Shown: positions 9,591 through 22,800 of the stretch, piece after piece | How the letters are laid out: the number at the start of each line of letters is the position of its first letter | Numbering within the stretch: the first letter of the stretch is position 1 | Origin: Craspedostauros australis | Lineage: Eukaryota; Bacillariophyta; Bacillariophyceae; Mastogloiales; Achnanthaceae | Length of the DNA stretch: 64,000 nucleotides | Direction: 5' to 3' | Assembly: GCA_026770025.1 (NCBI GenBank) | Contig: JAMXDE010000023.1 | Span: 682,001 to 746,000 of the forward strand | Translations under genes and position numbers: made by a program | The notes under the pieces: generated by a model | Told to the model about the DNA's origin: nothing | Database searches by the model: none | What the model saw: only the letters and a program-made list of their open reading frames with translations

Positions 9591-10940
9591 ATCTGTTTGG
9601 TTGTTTGTTTGGTTGGTGCTGCAGGTTTGGCATTGATTGTGCATCGATTGTGCATCGATTGGGATGGAGTTGGGATGGAGTTGGGAGTGTGGTATCCTTG
9701 GACTGTCTTTGTGGATCCAGGATGCCTCCCTCCTTGATGTTGTCCAGGTAGATGCGTGGCAACACACCAAACACATCAAGCACATCAAGATGACATCAAC
9801 CTTCGCCGACGCAGGGACGGGTTCTCATCCCGCTTGACAAACTGGACTCATTGAACGAGAATTGCCAAACCGAATCATTGGACCCAAAACGAGAATTCAA
9901 ATTTTCATTTCGGATTTCCGTTAGATGTGTTTCCTGCGCGGGCCTCGTCACGACGTTAATTGATGGGGTGTGCCGTCGCTGGTTGGCTGTTCGGATCACG
10001 CCGGCATGCCTCAGTTTTTAGAGTGGAAATTCGGAACATCGCGCCTCTCTTGTTGGAGTGACAAGTCATGTGCTCCGTTGTCCGCGTCTGCGTCGTTGTC
10101 TTTGGTCTTTGTGACTGTCGTTGTCGTTGGGGCTGTCGCTCCAGTTGTCTTTGTTACCGGCGTGTCTTTGCGGTTTGTCGTTGGTGTCGCTGTTGTCGTT
10201 TTCGTGGTCGTTTTTTCTGAAAAGAAGTCGAAGAAAAATCAATCAGAGAGAAGCCATCATCGCCTTTGATCATCTGCAGAACAGCATTCGGCCAGAACGC
10301 AGAGCGCGAGCTACGGCAGGGAGTAGAGAGTCGAGAGCTGAGGGTGGCTGCTCTACTGGGTATTCATGCATGCGCAGCAGAGTACCGCTCTCCACCAAAC
10401 GAACACTCCACTTCGCGAGTTGTAGAACCCGCAGCAGTCGAAGCAGTTCCATCAGTTGCACCAGTCACACAGCTGCGACTCCAACTTCCACCTCATCATC
10501 TCCCAAGTCTTCCTTCCTTGTCTTCCGCATCCACGACATCCATCATCACATCATCGCATCGATCTTCCGCTGTTGACATTGTTGACTTCTGTTGACAGTG
10601 CCGACATTGTTGGCATCGCTGACATTCGCATTTGCGGAGGCCATCATCATCATCATTGTTTTTCGAAAGAGCGCTGAGCAGCAGACCTTTGGCTTGAGAG
10701 GTTGAGATTGAGATAGAGACAGCAGGGCATCGAGTACTCGGACAGCACAGTGGAGATCGTTATACTTCGAAGCGCGGCACGGAAGCAGCCGAACAAGCAG
10801 GACAGAACGCATTCGTCTTGTGCAGTATCGCATCGTCTCATATCCCATCATATCATATCACACGATAGAGCAGTGCAAAGAAAGCCCCGTTGAAGCAACT
10901 CGGAGCCAGGCAGACAGAAACAGAACAACCAAGATCGACG
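9591..10940. other. Divergent intergenic region
   Basis: About 1.35 kb between two divergently transcribed genes, expected to hold both promoters and 5' UTRs. Short tandem duplications occur at about 9630-9690, a GTTGTCGTT-type low-complexity tract at about 10090-10215, and a CA/TC-rich pyrimidine region before 10600. Open frames here are low-complexity shadows. Confidence 0.5.
9630..9690. repeat. Short tandem duplications
   Basis: Two adjacent small tandem repeats: an 11-bp unit (GATTGTGCATC) present twice, then a 12-bp unit (GGGATGGAGTTG) present twice. They lie in the probable 5' UTR of the small membrane protein gene. Confidence 0.7.
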
Positions 10941-13175
10941 ATGGATCCCCATTCAGCTTCCGCGTTGCCGCAGGTTGATGATGGCGGCGTGGCCGCTCCG
11001 CCGCAAACCGCAGCATCCACCGCACCGGGTCCTCATCCCGCCATGCCGGATGATGTAGCAGCAGCCCACGCCAATAATGAGGCGCAGGATGGCATCCCGC
11101 CGCAGCAGGTCTTCGTCAATGCACCATCCATGGCGGGCCTCACGTCCCAGTTCCAGACCTTCGGTCTCGACGGTGCGGAACAACAACAGATGCCCGCCAA
11201 TGCCAAGCACGAAGGCTCCGATCTGCAGGAGGACACGGAGACCGACACGACCGCAACGCAGCAGGAACAGGCGGATCATCCGCTCAAGCTTTTCGTCGGT
11301 CAGGTATGTATTGGCATGGCAACCTCATTGCATTGCCAACCCATCCGCAAAAATTTGGGCAAAGGATTTGTTTGTCGTTGTTTGGGACAACCGCAAGTCA
11401 CGATTCGTTGTGTCGAATTCGCCTCGAACCATGTACTCACATTTTGGCGTTCCCCGTCTGTTTGCCGACCACTCCGCATGCATCGTGTATCGCTCTATCG
11501 GTACTCCACACATGCATGATGGATATGACTCATTCCGAAACAACAACGACATACCACAATCACAACCACAACAGGTACCGAAGAGCATGAACGAGGAGGA
11601 CATCTTCCCAACATTCGACAAGTTCGGTCCCCTCAAGGACGTCGTCATCATCCGCGACAGGAACACCAACGTCCACAAGGGCTGCGCCTTCGTCACCTAC
11701 TGGTCGCGTCTCGATGGTGAACAGGCACGCGAGAAATTGCACGACAAGTTCAAGTTTCCAGGTGCCAGAAGGCCGGCGCAGGTCAAGCCAGCATCACCTG
11801 CCAACAGAAGTATGTGTCATCTCTTTGTCTGTGTGAATTCGTTTTTGAAATGATGTGTTGCTGCGTGCATTGTCCAACCTGCGTACGAGCATATATGCAA
11901 GCCCTGCTTCAACGCCTCACACATGATCCCGTCGCACTCGCAATCCATCCATCACATCATCACACTCGCAGCCCCTGAAAACAAGCTGTTCATCGGCATG
12001 CTCTCGAGAACTGCAGGCGAAGACGAAGTGCGGGAGCTCTTCGCTCCCTTCGGAGAGATTCGGGAGATCTACATGATCCGCAACCATGACGGCACCAGCA
12101 AGTGCGCAGCATTCTTGAGATTTGTGGAACGCGACTCGGCGGTGGAGGCAATTCAGAAGCTCCACAGCAACATCGTGATGGACGGAGCCACGAGACCGCT
12201 CATCGTCAAGTTCGCCGACACCAAGCAGCAGCGACAGCAACGGTACCTCAGGAACGTGCGCCGTCAGGAGATGATGGCCGCCATGAACACGCCAGGATAC
12301 GGACCCGGCGGATACGCGCAGATCCCACCAACCCTCCCCATCAACATGCACCAAGCACCGCACGAGACACAGCACTACCCCATGCAGCACCATCAGCCAT
12401 ACGGCCACTACGCAGGCAACAGGCAACCACCGCACCCGCATGCGCCGCCCCATCCATACATGTACGCCCCGCAGCAATTCGGTCCCATGCCTCCGTACAA
12501 CTACACCAACAACCGAGTCAACCCGAGGCCCAACAACCCGCGTCCGCGCGAGGGACCCGCAGGCGCCAATCTATTCGTCTACCATCTCCCGCACGATCTC
12601 ACGGACGCCGATTTGGCCACCGCCTTTAATCCCTTCGGAAATGTCATCAGCGCCAAGGTCTACGTCGACAAGATAACAGGCGAGAGCAAGGGTTTTGGTA
12701 AGTCTTTGCGATGTTGGATCAACGAGGATGCGTGCTGTAACTGTATCTTCTTTTCAGCATTGCCTCACACCAGCTTTCATTCATTCATTATATTGCATCA
12801 GGCTTCGTGTCGTACGATTCCGTGATTTCGGCGGAATCGGCCATCGAGCACATGAACGGATTTCAGATCGGCACCAAGAGGCTCAAGGTCCAGCACAAGC
12901 GCGTGCACAACAACCACGGCGGCGGCGGTGGTGGTAACAATCCCAACCCCAACAATCCACCACCCAACGCTGGCCCGGTCCCCATGGGACAACCAGCCGG
13001 CATGCCACCGCAGGGCATGCTCAACCCAGCCATGCCACACCATCCGCAGCAATCACATCTGCTGGTGATGCCACCGCAACAACAGCAACCGCAGCACATG
13101 GCGCCGCAGCCACCCATTTCGGGATTGAAGCACGGACAGCCCGGCCTCCCGTCGCCATCGATGCCGCTGGTATAA
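10941..13175 (+). CDS. CELF/Bruno-like RNA-binding protein, three RRMs
   Basis: Four exons (10941-11303, 11575-11809, 11972-12697, 12802-13175) joined by GT-AG introns give 565 aa. RRM1 (about 115-198) starts KLFVGQVPKS, RRM2 (about 203-283) starts [10 protein letters not shown], and RRM3 (about 395-475) carries NLFVYHLP and GFGFVSYDS and ends in a basic run. Two tandem RRMs, a long Pro/Gln/His-rich linker and a distant third RRM are the CELF/Bruno layout, and the sequence of each RRM fits. These proteins bind UGU-rich RNA and control splicing, translation and decay. Intron 1 follows RNP2 of RRM1, and intron 3 falls inside RNP1 of RRM3. Retention of intron 1 would end translation at 11519. 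The ATG at 10941 is preferred because the upstream in-frame residues look like leader. The C-terminal tail is Pro/Met/Gln rich. Confidence 0.93.
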
Positions 13176-13523
13176 ACAGCAAGGCGAGCGAGTGAGTGAG
13201 TGAATGAAACCCTATCCTACTCCACTATATGTGTTATCTATATCCCCCATCCTTTCGGTAGTACACGAAAACCACAGTTAAGAAGTCAACAAATAACAAA
13301 TTGTCAATGCAATCTACATACGACCTGGCCGTTTCGAGTGGAAGAGAATATTAAACACAAGCATCGCAGTGCCTCGCCATCATGTAAAGCATATTAGCTG
13401 TCGAGACATCAAAGACCCACCGGAAGTACAACACTTCGATGAAATCAAAGTCTCTCTATTGTAGTAGTATTTCTATTTGCGTCCCCTCTGTGCGTCTCTT
13501 GTATGCTAGCTCGTACAAGCATT
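13176..13523. other. Convergent 3' region
   Basis: A 348-bp gap between two genes ending towards each other. It probably holds both 3' UTRs; nothing else was recognised. Confidence 0.5.
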
Positions 13524-16500
13524 CTACGAAAAGCTCGGTAACCACGACATGATCTTCAGCGGACGATCCTGCAACGCTTCCTCGATGGCTTCTTGCGGAA
13601 TCAGATTCTTGAGAACCTGCTTCATGAAGGCGGCGTTGAATCCGGCGAGACTTCCGTAGACGGCGTCCTTCCAGTACTTGTGCAAGAAATTGCGGTTGGT
13701 GTCAGGATTCATGCCGCGGCGGATGAACATGTAGCTGAATCCCCAGCACACGGCCGTGACAAGGGATTCGTAGACGACCGTCCACAGCTTTTGCGCCGTT
13801 GGGAATCCGAATAGGAAGATACGTTTCGTGGCTGCCGACTGACTGATCCAAAGCACGACGGATGCGATGAGGCCGGCGAAGTCGCCGTTGGAGATGCAAT
13901 CGAACAGGGCGTCCTGATCGGCTGCGCAATTCTGAACCTGCTTAAAGTGCTTCTTCAATGAGGCATGCCACTCGGGTGCCCTTGCTTGGATTTCGGCGGA
14001 GATGGCGATGAGGGAAATGAAGAGGACGAAGTAATTCGCCAGCACGAAGATAACTTGGCGCTTCTCCTGTCTTGGCACGTGGCGGCGTTCGACGGTGAGA
14101 AGCTCGGTGATCTGACGCAATCTGGCCTCGATTGGGTCCTCGGGATGCAAGGATCTCATATCCACGGTCTCGGAAGCCTTCGATTTTTCGTCTTCCTCTC
14201 CTTTCACAAAGTCTTGTGCTTGCAGCTGCTGATGTTTGTTTCCATTCGCAGCATGTCCATTGTTCGCAGCATGTCCGTTGCTCGCAGCATTTCCATTCGT
14301 GTAGGCGTAGCCATTGACAATGGGGATCGCTTCACTCATTTTGTCATCATCCGTCATGACCGAATCCATACGTGCCTTCAATGGCAATCTTGGTGCTTCG
14401 TAGGTCCCGTTCATGGATCTGACATTGATATCGCCATTTGTGTTGTTGTTGTTGCTCGCGTCATCAAGTTTGTCGTACATTCCCTTCGTCATGGCTCTGC
14501 TGGAATTGGCGTTGCCCTTGTTGGCGGATTTGATGGTCTGATCATTTGCTTTTGGGACTTGAAGGAGCTTGAGTCTGGCGCCCAACAAGGCAAGCTGGTT
14601 GGCGCTGAGGCCCATGCTATCGAGTTCGGAATGTGTGGGATAGGGACTGGGTGCAGCCGATGGTGATTCTGGCGGACCGGATGGCAGTCTGTTGTACTGG
14701 TGGATGGGTGTGAGCTCTCCGTTGGCTTGCTTTGTTCGAAACCTCAATGTGAATGATGAACTGTCCGGAATGTACGGGTTCAGGACAATTTCTGTTTTGG
14801 AAGTTGCAAGAGAGAGAGCGCGTGACGGTCGTTTGGATTGAGTGAGGGAGTCCTTGTGCAATTGCACAAACAAGAAAATCTGCTTTCAGCAGCAGCAACG
14901 CCCTCTTCCACGACATTACAACAACACGTACCTTCGGGCGGATCCGTCGAGTTGTCGAGGATCCGCAGATCCGCGAGCTTGGTCGTTCCACGCATTCCAA
15001 GCTTGCGAATGACGCTGTTGCGGACGTGCTCCTGCAGTTCGAGCGATGTGGTTCCCGGGTACCAGGACACGGTGATCTTGCCGCGGTCATCTCCGCGGAC
15101 TTCGTCATCATTGTCGAGCACACCGATGGAGGAGGACAGACTGCCTCCGCGTGGCCGTCGGCGGAAAGAGGTGAAGAGACTGGGTCTCTTGGGTCCAATC
15201 GGCGGTTGTGACGATTCTTCGATAAGCCTGAGGTGGATCTTGGTCTTGCCGTTGCTCGCCATGCTCCTCATAACGATGTTGGATGGTGGCAGTTGTTGGT
15301 GTTGCTGTGGTTGCTGCTGTGGTTGCTGCTGTGGTTGTTGCTGCTGTGGTTGTTGCTGTTGCGACAGAGAATATTGCTGCTGCGAATGCTGCTGAGAATA
15401 TTGCTGCGACGAATGCTGGTGAAACGAATGCGGCTGCGATCGTGCGGCGGTGCTGACACTGGATTGCGATGGCCGCTGCTGAATCGGTACAACGTTGGCC
15501 GTGTGCTCCATGGGAGCCGTGGGAAGGACTGGATTCGTTGCAGACCCTTGCTGGAGCATGTCGACGGGGTGGTAGCTGTAGGGTGGCGGTGCCTGCGCCA
15601 ATGGCTGTGGTGGCAGGACGGTGGTGCTGTTCGTCATGGAGTTGGATTGCTGGATGTGCGGCATAGCGGGTTCCATGCCGAGCACAAGGTCGCTGTCGAA
15701 GGAATAGGCGCGTTCCTTGTCAATGGGAGAGCCCATGAGGCTGATTGGCTGCATGTTGTGGGTCTTCTGAGCGCTCTCCCTGTGGCTCATGAAGCTGGAG
15801 CTGTTGACCGATGCCGTGAGAGGCGACGATGCAGTGTAGGTTGGAGACGATTGATCGCCCGTCATCGAGGACGCATGATTGAGGGGCGCCGACGATTGCT
15901 GCTGCAGGATGCGACTTGGTGAAGAAACCGGCTGCTGCAGTTGTGGTTGCAGATAACTTTGTGGCGGTTGCACATGTTGATCTTGCAGATGTTGTTGATG
16001 TTGCATATGTTGCAGATGGTGATGTTGCTGGGACTTGATTTGTGAATCGTCGGAGTTGACAGGAGGAATCGCGCCATCCTGCGGTTTGCCGACCAAAACG
16101 GCTCCACCGTCGCCATTCTGCGCGCGCGTCTCAAACTCCACCACGGCTGCTCCGTTTGCAATGTTGTCGGTCGCGAATATGGACGTGGGTGGGTTCAGCG
16201 TACTCCCCAGCTCTCCGTCATTGTCGATCTCGATGGTCCAGGATGAAGATTCTCGCGACAGAATGCTGGGCTTGTCTCCCTCGAAGCTAGTAGTGGTCAC
16301 GGGAGATGATTGCTGCGGTGTCCTGGATTCGGACATTGCGTCGTCGTCGTCGTCGCCATGATTGCCAATTGCATCCTCATCCTCATCGCCGTCGCCGTCA
16401 CTGCTCCCAATAGAAGGCAAAGATTCTTGCACCTGCTCCATCTTGGACGCGATGGTGCAGCTTCCACCTGAAAGCTTGCGATCGCGTCTCCCGATGTTCG

Positions 16501-16642
16501 GTGATAGGCCATCTGGATCCATCAGCAACCGATCTTCGTCTCTTCTGGGCAGCAGCCCCTGCTTGGGTGTTGCCATTGTGCTCTCGTTTGTGGAATCAGC
16601 AGCGGCGCCTGATTCGCCATCGTCGCGTTCCTTGTCGTCCAT
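13524..16642 (-). CDS. Unrecognised Gln-rich membrane protein, two exons
   Basis: Exon 1 is 16642-14932 and exon 2 is 14791-13524. The 140-bp intron (donor GTACGT, acceptor CAG) joins PPE to EIVLNPYIPD, giving 992 aa. The first 400 residues are acidic, Ser-rich and disordered, followed by a Gln-rich tract at about 407-450. A compact, well-ordered region of about 455-600 begins KTKIHLRL, contains GKITVSWYPG and LQEHVRNSVIRKLGM and continues across the intron. Its strand-helix pattern recalls ubiquitin-like or Ras-binding folds, which is only a guess. A disordered Asn/Ala-rich linker leads to three hydrophobic segments at about 815-837, 875-895 and 913-930. The ATG at 16642 is chosen over one at 16882 because the upstream residues resemble UTR. 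I do not recognise the family. The layout suggests a membrane-anchored scaffold or signalling protein. Confidence 0.8.
15290..15420. repeat. CAG/CAA repeat coding poly-Gln
   Basis: A run of GTT, GCT and related triplets on the plus strand encodes the Gln-rich stretch of the minus-strand gene. It is length-polymorphism-prone coding microsatellite DNA. Confidence 0.8.
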
Positions 16643-17126
16643 GGTTGCGATGCGTCCATCGAACAAACAAACAACAGCGGGCAAGACAAGTCTGTCTGTC
16701 GTGATTGTGTGGTGATGTTGTTCTGTTTGCGCAAGGTAATACTGTGCAGTACCTACTCGTAGTAGTACGACACACACTCCACCTTTGCACAACGCGCAAT
16801 GCCTTTCTCGAACAACTGGTCCTCGCGAGATCCCGGAGTTCAAGGAGAAACGTGGAACATTTTTTTCGCCCCTGTCTCCCAATCACTTCCAGTTGTCAGA
16901 TCTGTTTGCATGCATGACTAGAACGAGACAATTATAATTTAGACCTCTTGCTATCTTCGGAATTGAACGCAAATGAGAACAATCGTGAAACCGAAGCGAG
17001 TGCGAAATGAGAACTTGTCGTTGTCGATCCGTTGTCACAATTTGGGGATGACGGATTGGCGACATCGAATCTGCTGGTATCCGTTGTGAATCGGACCCGT
17101 GTGATCGTCACGCGGGTTTGGTCGAT
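16643..17126. other. 5' region of the Gln-rich membrane protein gene
   Basis: This should hold the promoter and leader of the minus-strand gene starting at 16642. LINE element A begins directly to the right. No other feature was seen. Confidence 0.45.
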
Positions 17127-17143
17127 TGGATCGTGCTGATGCT
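17127..17143 (+). repeat. Target-site duplication, left copy, LINE A
   Basis: The 17-bp sequence TGGATCGTGCTGATGCT occurs here and again, identically, at 25626-25642. The two copies bracket the element exactly, as expected for target-primed reverse transcription. Confidence 0.93.
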
Positions 17144-17218
17144 CATAGTTTCGGGATTCCGACAAACTCAACAGCAAGCAAATAACCACTAAATCAGTAC
17201 CAAAAATCAAAAACAAAC

Positions 17219-19845
17219 ATGAACATCACCACGATGACAGGCAACGAACCAACCATGGCGGAACTCGAAAAAGGGCCCTCCTCGCAACCAAACAACAGCG
17301 ATACGGAGCTGCCTCCACCAAGCACAACCCACGGCAGTGAATCACCACATCGTAGCAGTGTAGCAGCCAAAAGAGCGGAGCCCCCTGAGCCAGAAACCAT
17401 TGCAAAAGACCCGGAGGAGTACAGCATCGAGTACAAGCCACAAACGAGCCCATGGAAAACCACCGAGAGAAAGTACGGCAATGACATCAAGCCATTCCAG
17501 GCAGCCACTGGCAAGCATTCCATGGATTACATGGCAGGGCAGGTGTGGAGCGCGAGAGCTAAGTGGTATGGTAAGGACAAAACGGAGGCCTCAGCAGCCA
17601 ACCCCATAGCCAAGGACTGGGAGATGTTTTTCCGCAGAGTTCTCAACGGCTGCCACACTCAGTATGGTCCCATGTCGCTGCCAACAGATGACCCATGGCA
17701 CAGGCGAGTATGCATGGCTGTCATGAGGATGGCATTGACTGACCTGCGGAAGGTGTTCACAGTCAGTTCCAGCAGAGGCATCAGTTCCAGGAACCGTCCA
17801 GCAAGAGCATGGGAAGTGGCAAGACGCGTGCTGGGCACCAACTATGACATTGGAACCACCCCGGACATCGCAACCCTGAACGGAGAGCACGTCCCAGAAC
17901 CAATGGACACCTTGCCACAGGCAAAGGAAGGGCAGCCACCAGCGGCCAGCGACGACCACCAGCCATCACCCCAGCAAGACCAACCTGCAAAACGCACAAA
18001 AACGTTGCAATCACCCTGATCACAGCAGCGCATCTCAGGTTCCAACACCAACAGGTTTGCAGCACTGCAAGACGAGGATCCAGAGACCCATCCGGATACG
18101 GAGGAGGGACTTGCAAAGAGAGCCAGCAGGAACACAGAGCCAGGACAGCCAACAGCCACACCTGCCCCATGCGAGGCCCCAGCAAAAGCCTGCTGGCCTG
18201 CATTGGCGCACACAAGGCCAGGGGTCACATTCAGCCAAGTTGCCCAAGAGGTGGAAGCTGATGAGCAATCTTTGGAGTCCAACACCAGCCAGATCCTGAT
18301 TGGGCTGCCAAGCTTGAACCACACCACAAGGCACATGTTCAAAATCAAGGCCAACCAGACAGAGCCAGACACCACCAAAGCCCTCTGAGACAGGATTGTG
18401 TCGTGGTTCTGCCAAGTCCAGATAATGGATCCATCTGCAGTGATTCTCCCCTGGAAAGACTCTCTTGAGGAGAATGGGTACATCCAGCAAGTGGGCCAAT
18501 CCCAACGGATCTCAAGGAGCTGCGCACGTTCTTCAAGGGACTCCGGGTTTCTACCATGGATAGTGGGCTTACCTACACCAACATCAGGATCACCACTGGC
18601 ATGCAACCTACCAACATCTCAGCAGAATAGGACGTGGAAATGAACCTGTACTATTACAAGAACCAGGAAGGACTGTACATCAACATGCTCCAAGTGGAGA
18701 CCACAAAGGAGATTGGGTTCTTGCTCTACTCCAGGGGCTTCAATGACGTCAAAGGCACCATGGAGCTCCTCAACAGGGAGTTCCGCCAATGCCACAAGAA
18801 CACCAGAGTGGGGGGCAAGCTCAAGAATCTGGTAGTTGTCTGCAACAAGACCAAGGAGGCTTACAAGAACAGCGGCAAACACTGGACAATGCAACTGTGG
18901 TGTGCAATCAAGGTGGAGACTGAGAGATCTCAAGCTCCAGTGGCGGTCAAGAGGCTGTGTGCCTTGCTAAACAAAGATAAGCACCAGCCAGCAGGCCTGC
19001 GACTCCAGTTCCTGCCAGAGGCACGCTACAAGCAAATGACGGAGAAAAAGCAACGCCACAGGGCCATGCTGGTCCAGAAGCACCAAGCTGTCGTTACCAG
19101 TCTCAAGTATGTCAACACAGCAGGTGTAACCAAGCTGGATGAACCAATCCATGGCACAAACTGCAAGCACATCACACTTCGATCTCATCTCATGGGCATG
19201 AAGGACAGTGCAGGGCGGCCACTGTTCCAAACCCTGGACATGGCTCAAGCGCACGACGACCAGCTGATTGCCCATGTGTTGGAAGAGAACATGGCCCAGG
19301 CATCCGCAGTCATGAGTCTCCTACCTGCCATCGCGAGAATCCAGCTGGGTTCTAAGGCGGAGAAGTGGTTCGGAGTTGACGCATGGCATGCGAACCTCAA
19401 TGTCACATACAACCCAGAAACTGAGGAGTACAATGCACCAGACAACAGTAACCTTGAGCATCTACTCGAGGAAGAGTTCCCAGCCAGTGTTGTAATCACC
19501 AACCTTCCCAAGGAGCTACTTACTTTCGATACTCACAGGCCCACAGCGCTGGACTACCGCAGCTTGTTCGGCAACGGCACTACCATCGGGTCCCACATGA
19601 CCATGAATTCAGCAGTGACAGGGGTCCCAGGCGCCATGGACACAGCCTCCATTGAAACCTCAGAATCGGAAAGACGGCGCAAGTCCATCAGGGAGGCGGC
19701 ACGAGAGCAGGAGCGCCAGCGAAAGGAGTCACTCAACGAAGCTCGTCGAGAGATACAGCGGGCAGAGATCGACAAATTGAGGGCGGAGCTCAAGGCGCGA
19801 TCGTGCAACGCGGACCCCAGGGCTGGGGCGCCTCCACCATGTTAG
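17219..19845 (+). pseudogene. LINE A ORF1, disrupted
   Basis: ORF1 of the element, homologous along its length to LINE B ORF1. It reads from the ATG at 17219 and meets TGA at 18017-18019 and TGA at 18386-18388 in the starting frame. It then needs a frameshift near 18510 and meets TAG at 18628-18630. From there it is open to TAG at 19843-19845. The matched region includes VILPWKDS (LINE B: TILPWRES) and ELRTFFKGL (LINE B: DLRTFFPGL). The C-terminal part ends in a charged Arg/Glu-rich helix, probably a coiled coil. LINE ORF1 proteins usually bind RNA. No zinc finger or RRM was recognised here. Confidence 0.85.
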
Positions 19846-22800
19846 CAAGCCTTGCAAACTGCTCAGAGTCCGAGCAGCAGAGCGAAAGGCAAGACACATC
19901 AGGTCGGCCAGGCACGGAAGAGGTGGCCGGCCAATTCACGCCGGTTGGAGGCAATACTAAGCACATCCCATCGGAACACATTCGGATAGCAGCCCTCAAT
20001 CTTGGAGGGCTTCCCCTTGACGAGACAGATCCCAAATACATTGACCTCTGGGAGACAGTCCGAAGCCACAGGGTGGACGTCATGCTCATGACGGAAGTTG
20101 GAGTCAACTGGAGCAAGGTACCCAGGCACAAGCGGCTGCACGAACTGGTGCAGCGAAACATCCCTCAGTCGCGAACGGTCATGTCGCACAATGCTGCATC
20201 AATGCTTCGAGTACGCCAATGGGGCGGGATGGCCATCATGATCGTCGGCAACACCAGAGGAAGGATTCTGACCAGTACAGGCGACAAGCACCGCTGGGGC
20301 AGATGGGTCAGCGTCCTGCTGCAAGGTAAAGGCGCTATCAAAATCCGGATTGTATCCACCTATGTGGCCAACAAGTCCACGAAGACGCCGGGGACGGTCT
20401 ACAACCAGCTGGCCGCCAACGCGTCCGCTGAAGGTCTGGACGGTGATCCCATCGGCCTCCACATACAGGAGCTACAGCAGCAGCTCCATCTGTGGCGACA
20501 AGCCGGCGAAACCATCATACTGGGAGGGGATATCAACATGGATGTCCGGGGCTCTCGCATGGCTCTCATGCTGGCCGGCGAAGGCCTGACTGAAGAGTTC
20601 TCCACCAGCCATCCACAGCGAGTGGCCACGCAAATCCAGAACTAAGCAGGAGTTCAGATCGACGGGGTATGGTCCACGGGTGATGCCACTGCCACCTAGT
20701 CCGGAGTCACGGCATTTGGCAGGTGGGATCACCGAATGGTGTGGGCCGACTACTCGTCCAGGCAGCTGCTAGGCCAAGGGAGGGCGCCCACTCAGCCATT
20801 TCGAGGCCGAAGGTTGCAGCTACAGAGCCCCGCCACTGTCAGCAGATACCTGAAGCAGTATTCAAGGTCGGTGCACAAATACAGACTGCTTGAAAGAGCG
20901 ACTGCGCTGGAGGCAGCTGTGACGGTGGCCACACTCACCTAGGCGCAGATGGCTGAGCTGGAGAGCATCGATCGTGACCGCACCAAGGCAATATTACAGG
21001 CAGAGCAAGTGTGCCGGAGGGTACGCATGGGTGAAGTGCCGTACTCACCGTTGGTGGCGCGCATTCAAACAGAGCACCAGTTCTGGACGGAGTCAATCCG
21101 GCGCAGAACAGGACACATAGTCAAAGGGACCACCATTGACCGGCTCAAAAAGAAGGCGCATCTGCAGCATATATGCACAAAGGACATGAGTCTGGCGTCC
21201 ATGCGAGCAAGGCGCAACAAGGTGTGGAGGAAGCTCAAAGAAGAGAAGAAGCAAGCTGCCCAACACCAATCAGACTTCCTGAGGTCCAACAAGGACTTCG
21301 CCCAGCGGAGCGGCGATGACCCTGCGAGATACAGGCAGCAAATCGCCGACAGGGAGGAGACAAGAGCGACATTCCGGCGCATGAAAAGCGCGTTAGCCAG
21401 AACGACGCTAGACTCGCAGGTCAGCATGGTGGTCAATGACGGGCCTGGTGGCCAGGGCGAGATCCTCACGGACGTCGAAGAGGTGGCCAAGGCGTGCTGT
21501 GCGACCAATATAGCCAAGTACCAGCAGGCATGGTCCTCGGAGCTGTGCGATCCCGCCATGCGCCACCGGCTGGGTAAGTTCGGCACCAACACTGCGGCCG
21601 ATGCGATCATCCACGGTCTGGTTCCAGCCCAAGTCAGGCCGGGCACGGCTGAACTGCTACAAGCTCTGTGCCAATCGCCACAAGCTACGCCCTGGACAGA
21701 GAGCGACAGGGTTATCACCACGGAGGAGCACGTAGAGGGGTGAGGAAAGATCAAGGAACGCACGTCATCAGGGCCCTCAGGCCTCCACTTCGGGTGCTGG
21801 AAGGCAAACGCCAAGGTGCCCATCTGGCGACCATCAACGCTATCCTGCGGTCGATACCGTACCACACCGGCTACAGCCTAAAACACTGGCGCCAGTGCAC
21901 CGATGTGCAGCTTCGCAAGCAGCCCGGAAACCTGGCAGTCACCAAGACCCGAACTATCGGGCTAATGGAAGGCAATTTCAACATGAACACCCAACAGCTT
22001 GGTTGGAAGGCGCGACAGCACAGGGAGACCAACGGTACCATCGCTGAAGACCAGTACGGAAGTTGTCAGCAGCACACAGCACCAGAGGTCCTCGCCAATG
22101 TGTGTCTGACTGATGATGTCATGCGGATCTCGGGCAGTGAGGCTGCGGTATGCTCCAATGATGCGAAAGGCTGCTACGACCGGATAGCCCATCCGGTGTT
22201 CGGGATGGCCATGCGGCGACAGGGGGTCCCCAACCAACCCATCGACAGCGTGCTGCACACAATTCAAGGCATGGTCCACCGCATCAGCATGGGAGCCGGA
22301 GTATCCATGTCCAGCTACTCAGGAGAAGGCCTGCAGCAACCCATCCAAGGCCTGGTGCAAGGTATGGGAGCTGCGCCAACAGGATGGCTGGTGATCAGCT
22401 CGGCCCTCATCGACCGCATGCGTGCAATGGGGTATGGGTTCCGCTACAGGGAGCATGGCCAGCACACTGTCGTCTGCTTTGCGTATGTGGATGATACCAA
22501 CCTCGTGCACTCCCTTCATACAAGCAACACTCAGGCACAGACAAGGAAGTTTCAACAGGTGGTGTCTGCGTGGGAGGGCATGCTCACAGCGTCAGGCGGA
22601 TGCCTCGCACTGGAAAAGAGCTTTTGGCAATTGGTCAAGTTCAAGTGGGGCAACAGCAGGTGGCAGTATGACAAGAAGGCGCAACCGCAAGATATTTGCA
22701 TGCGCCGAGAAGATGGGACACGCCAAGTCCTGAGGCATGTGCCCGTCAACGTGGCCAATAAGTACCTTGGCATGATGTCACGCCGTGACGGCGGCCAGAG

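Noticed and set aside
9588-9788. N-terminal extension of the small membrane protein to 9788
   Set aside because: The extra residues come from tandem-repeated DNA and have no protein-like pattern; it is more likely 5' UTR.
10121-10576. 151-codon frame in the region before the CELF gene
   Set aside because: It consists mostly of low-complexity Val, Ser and Thr runs read from GTT/TCG-rich DNA.
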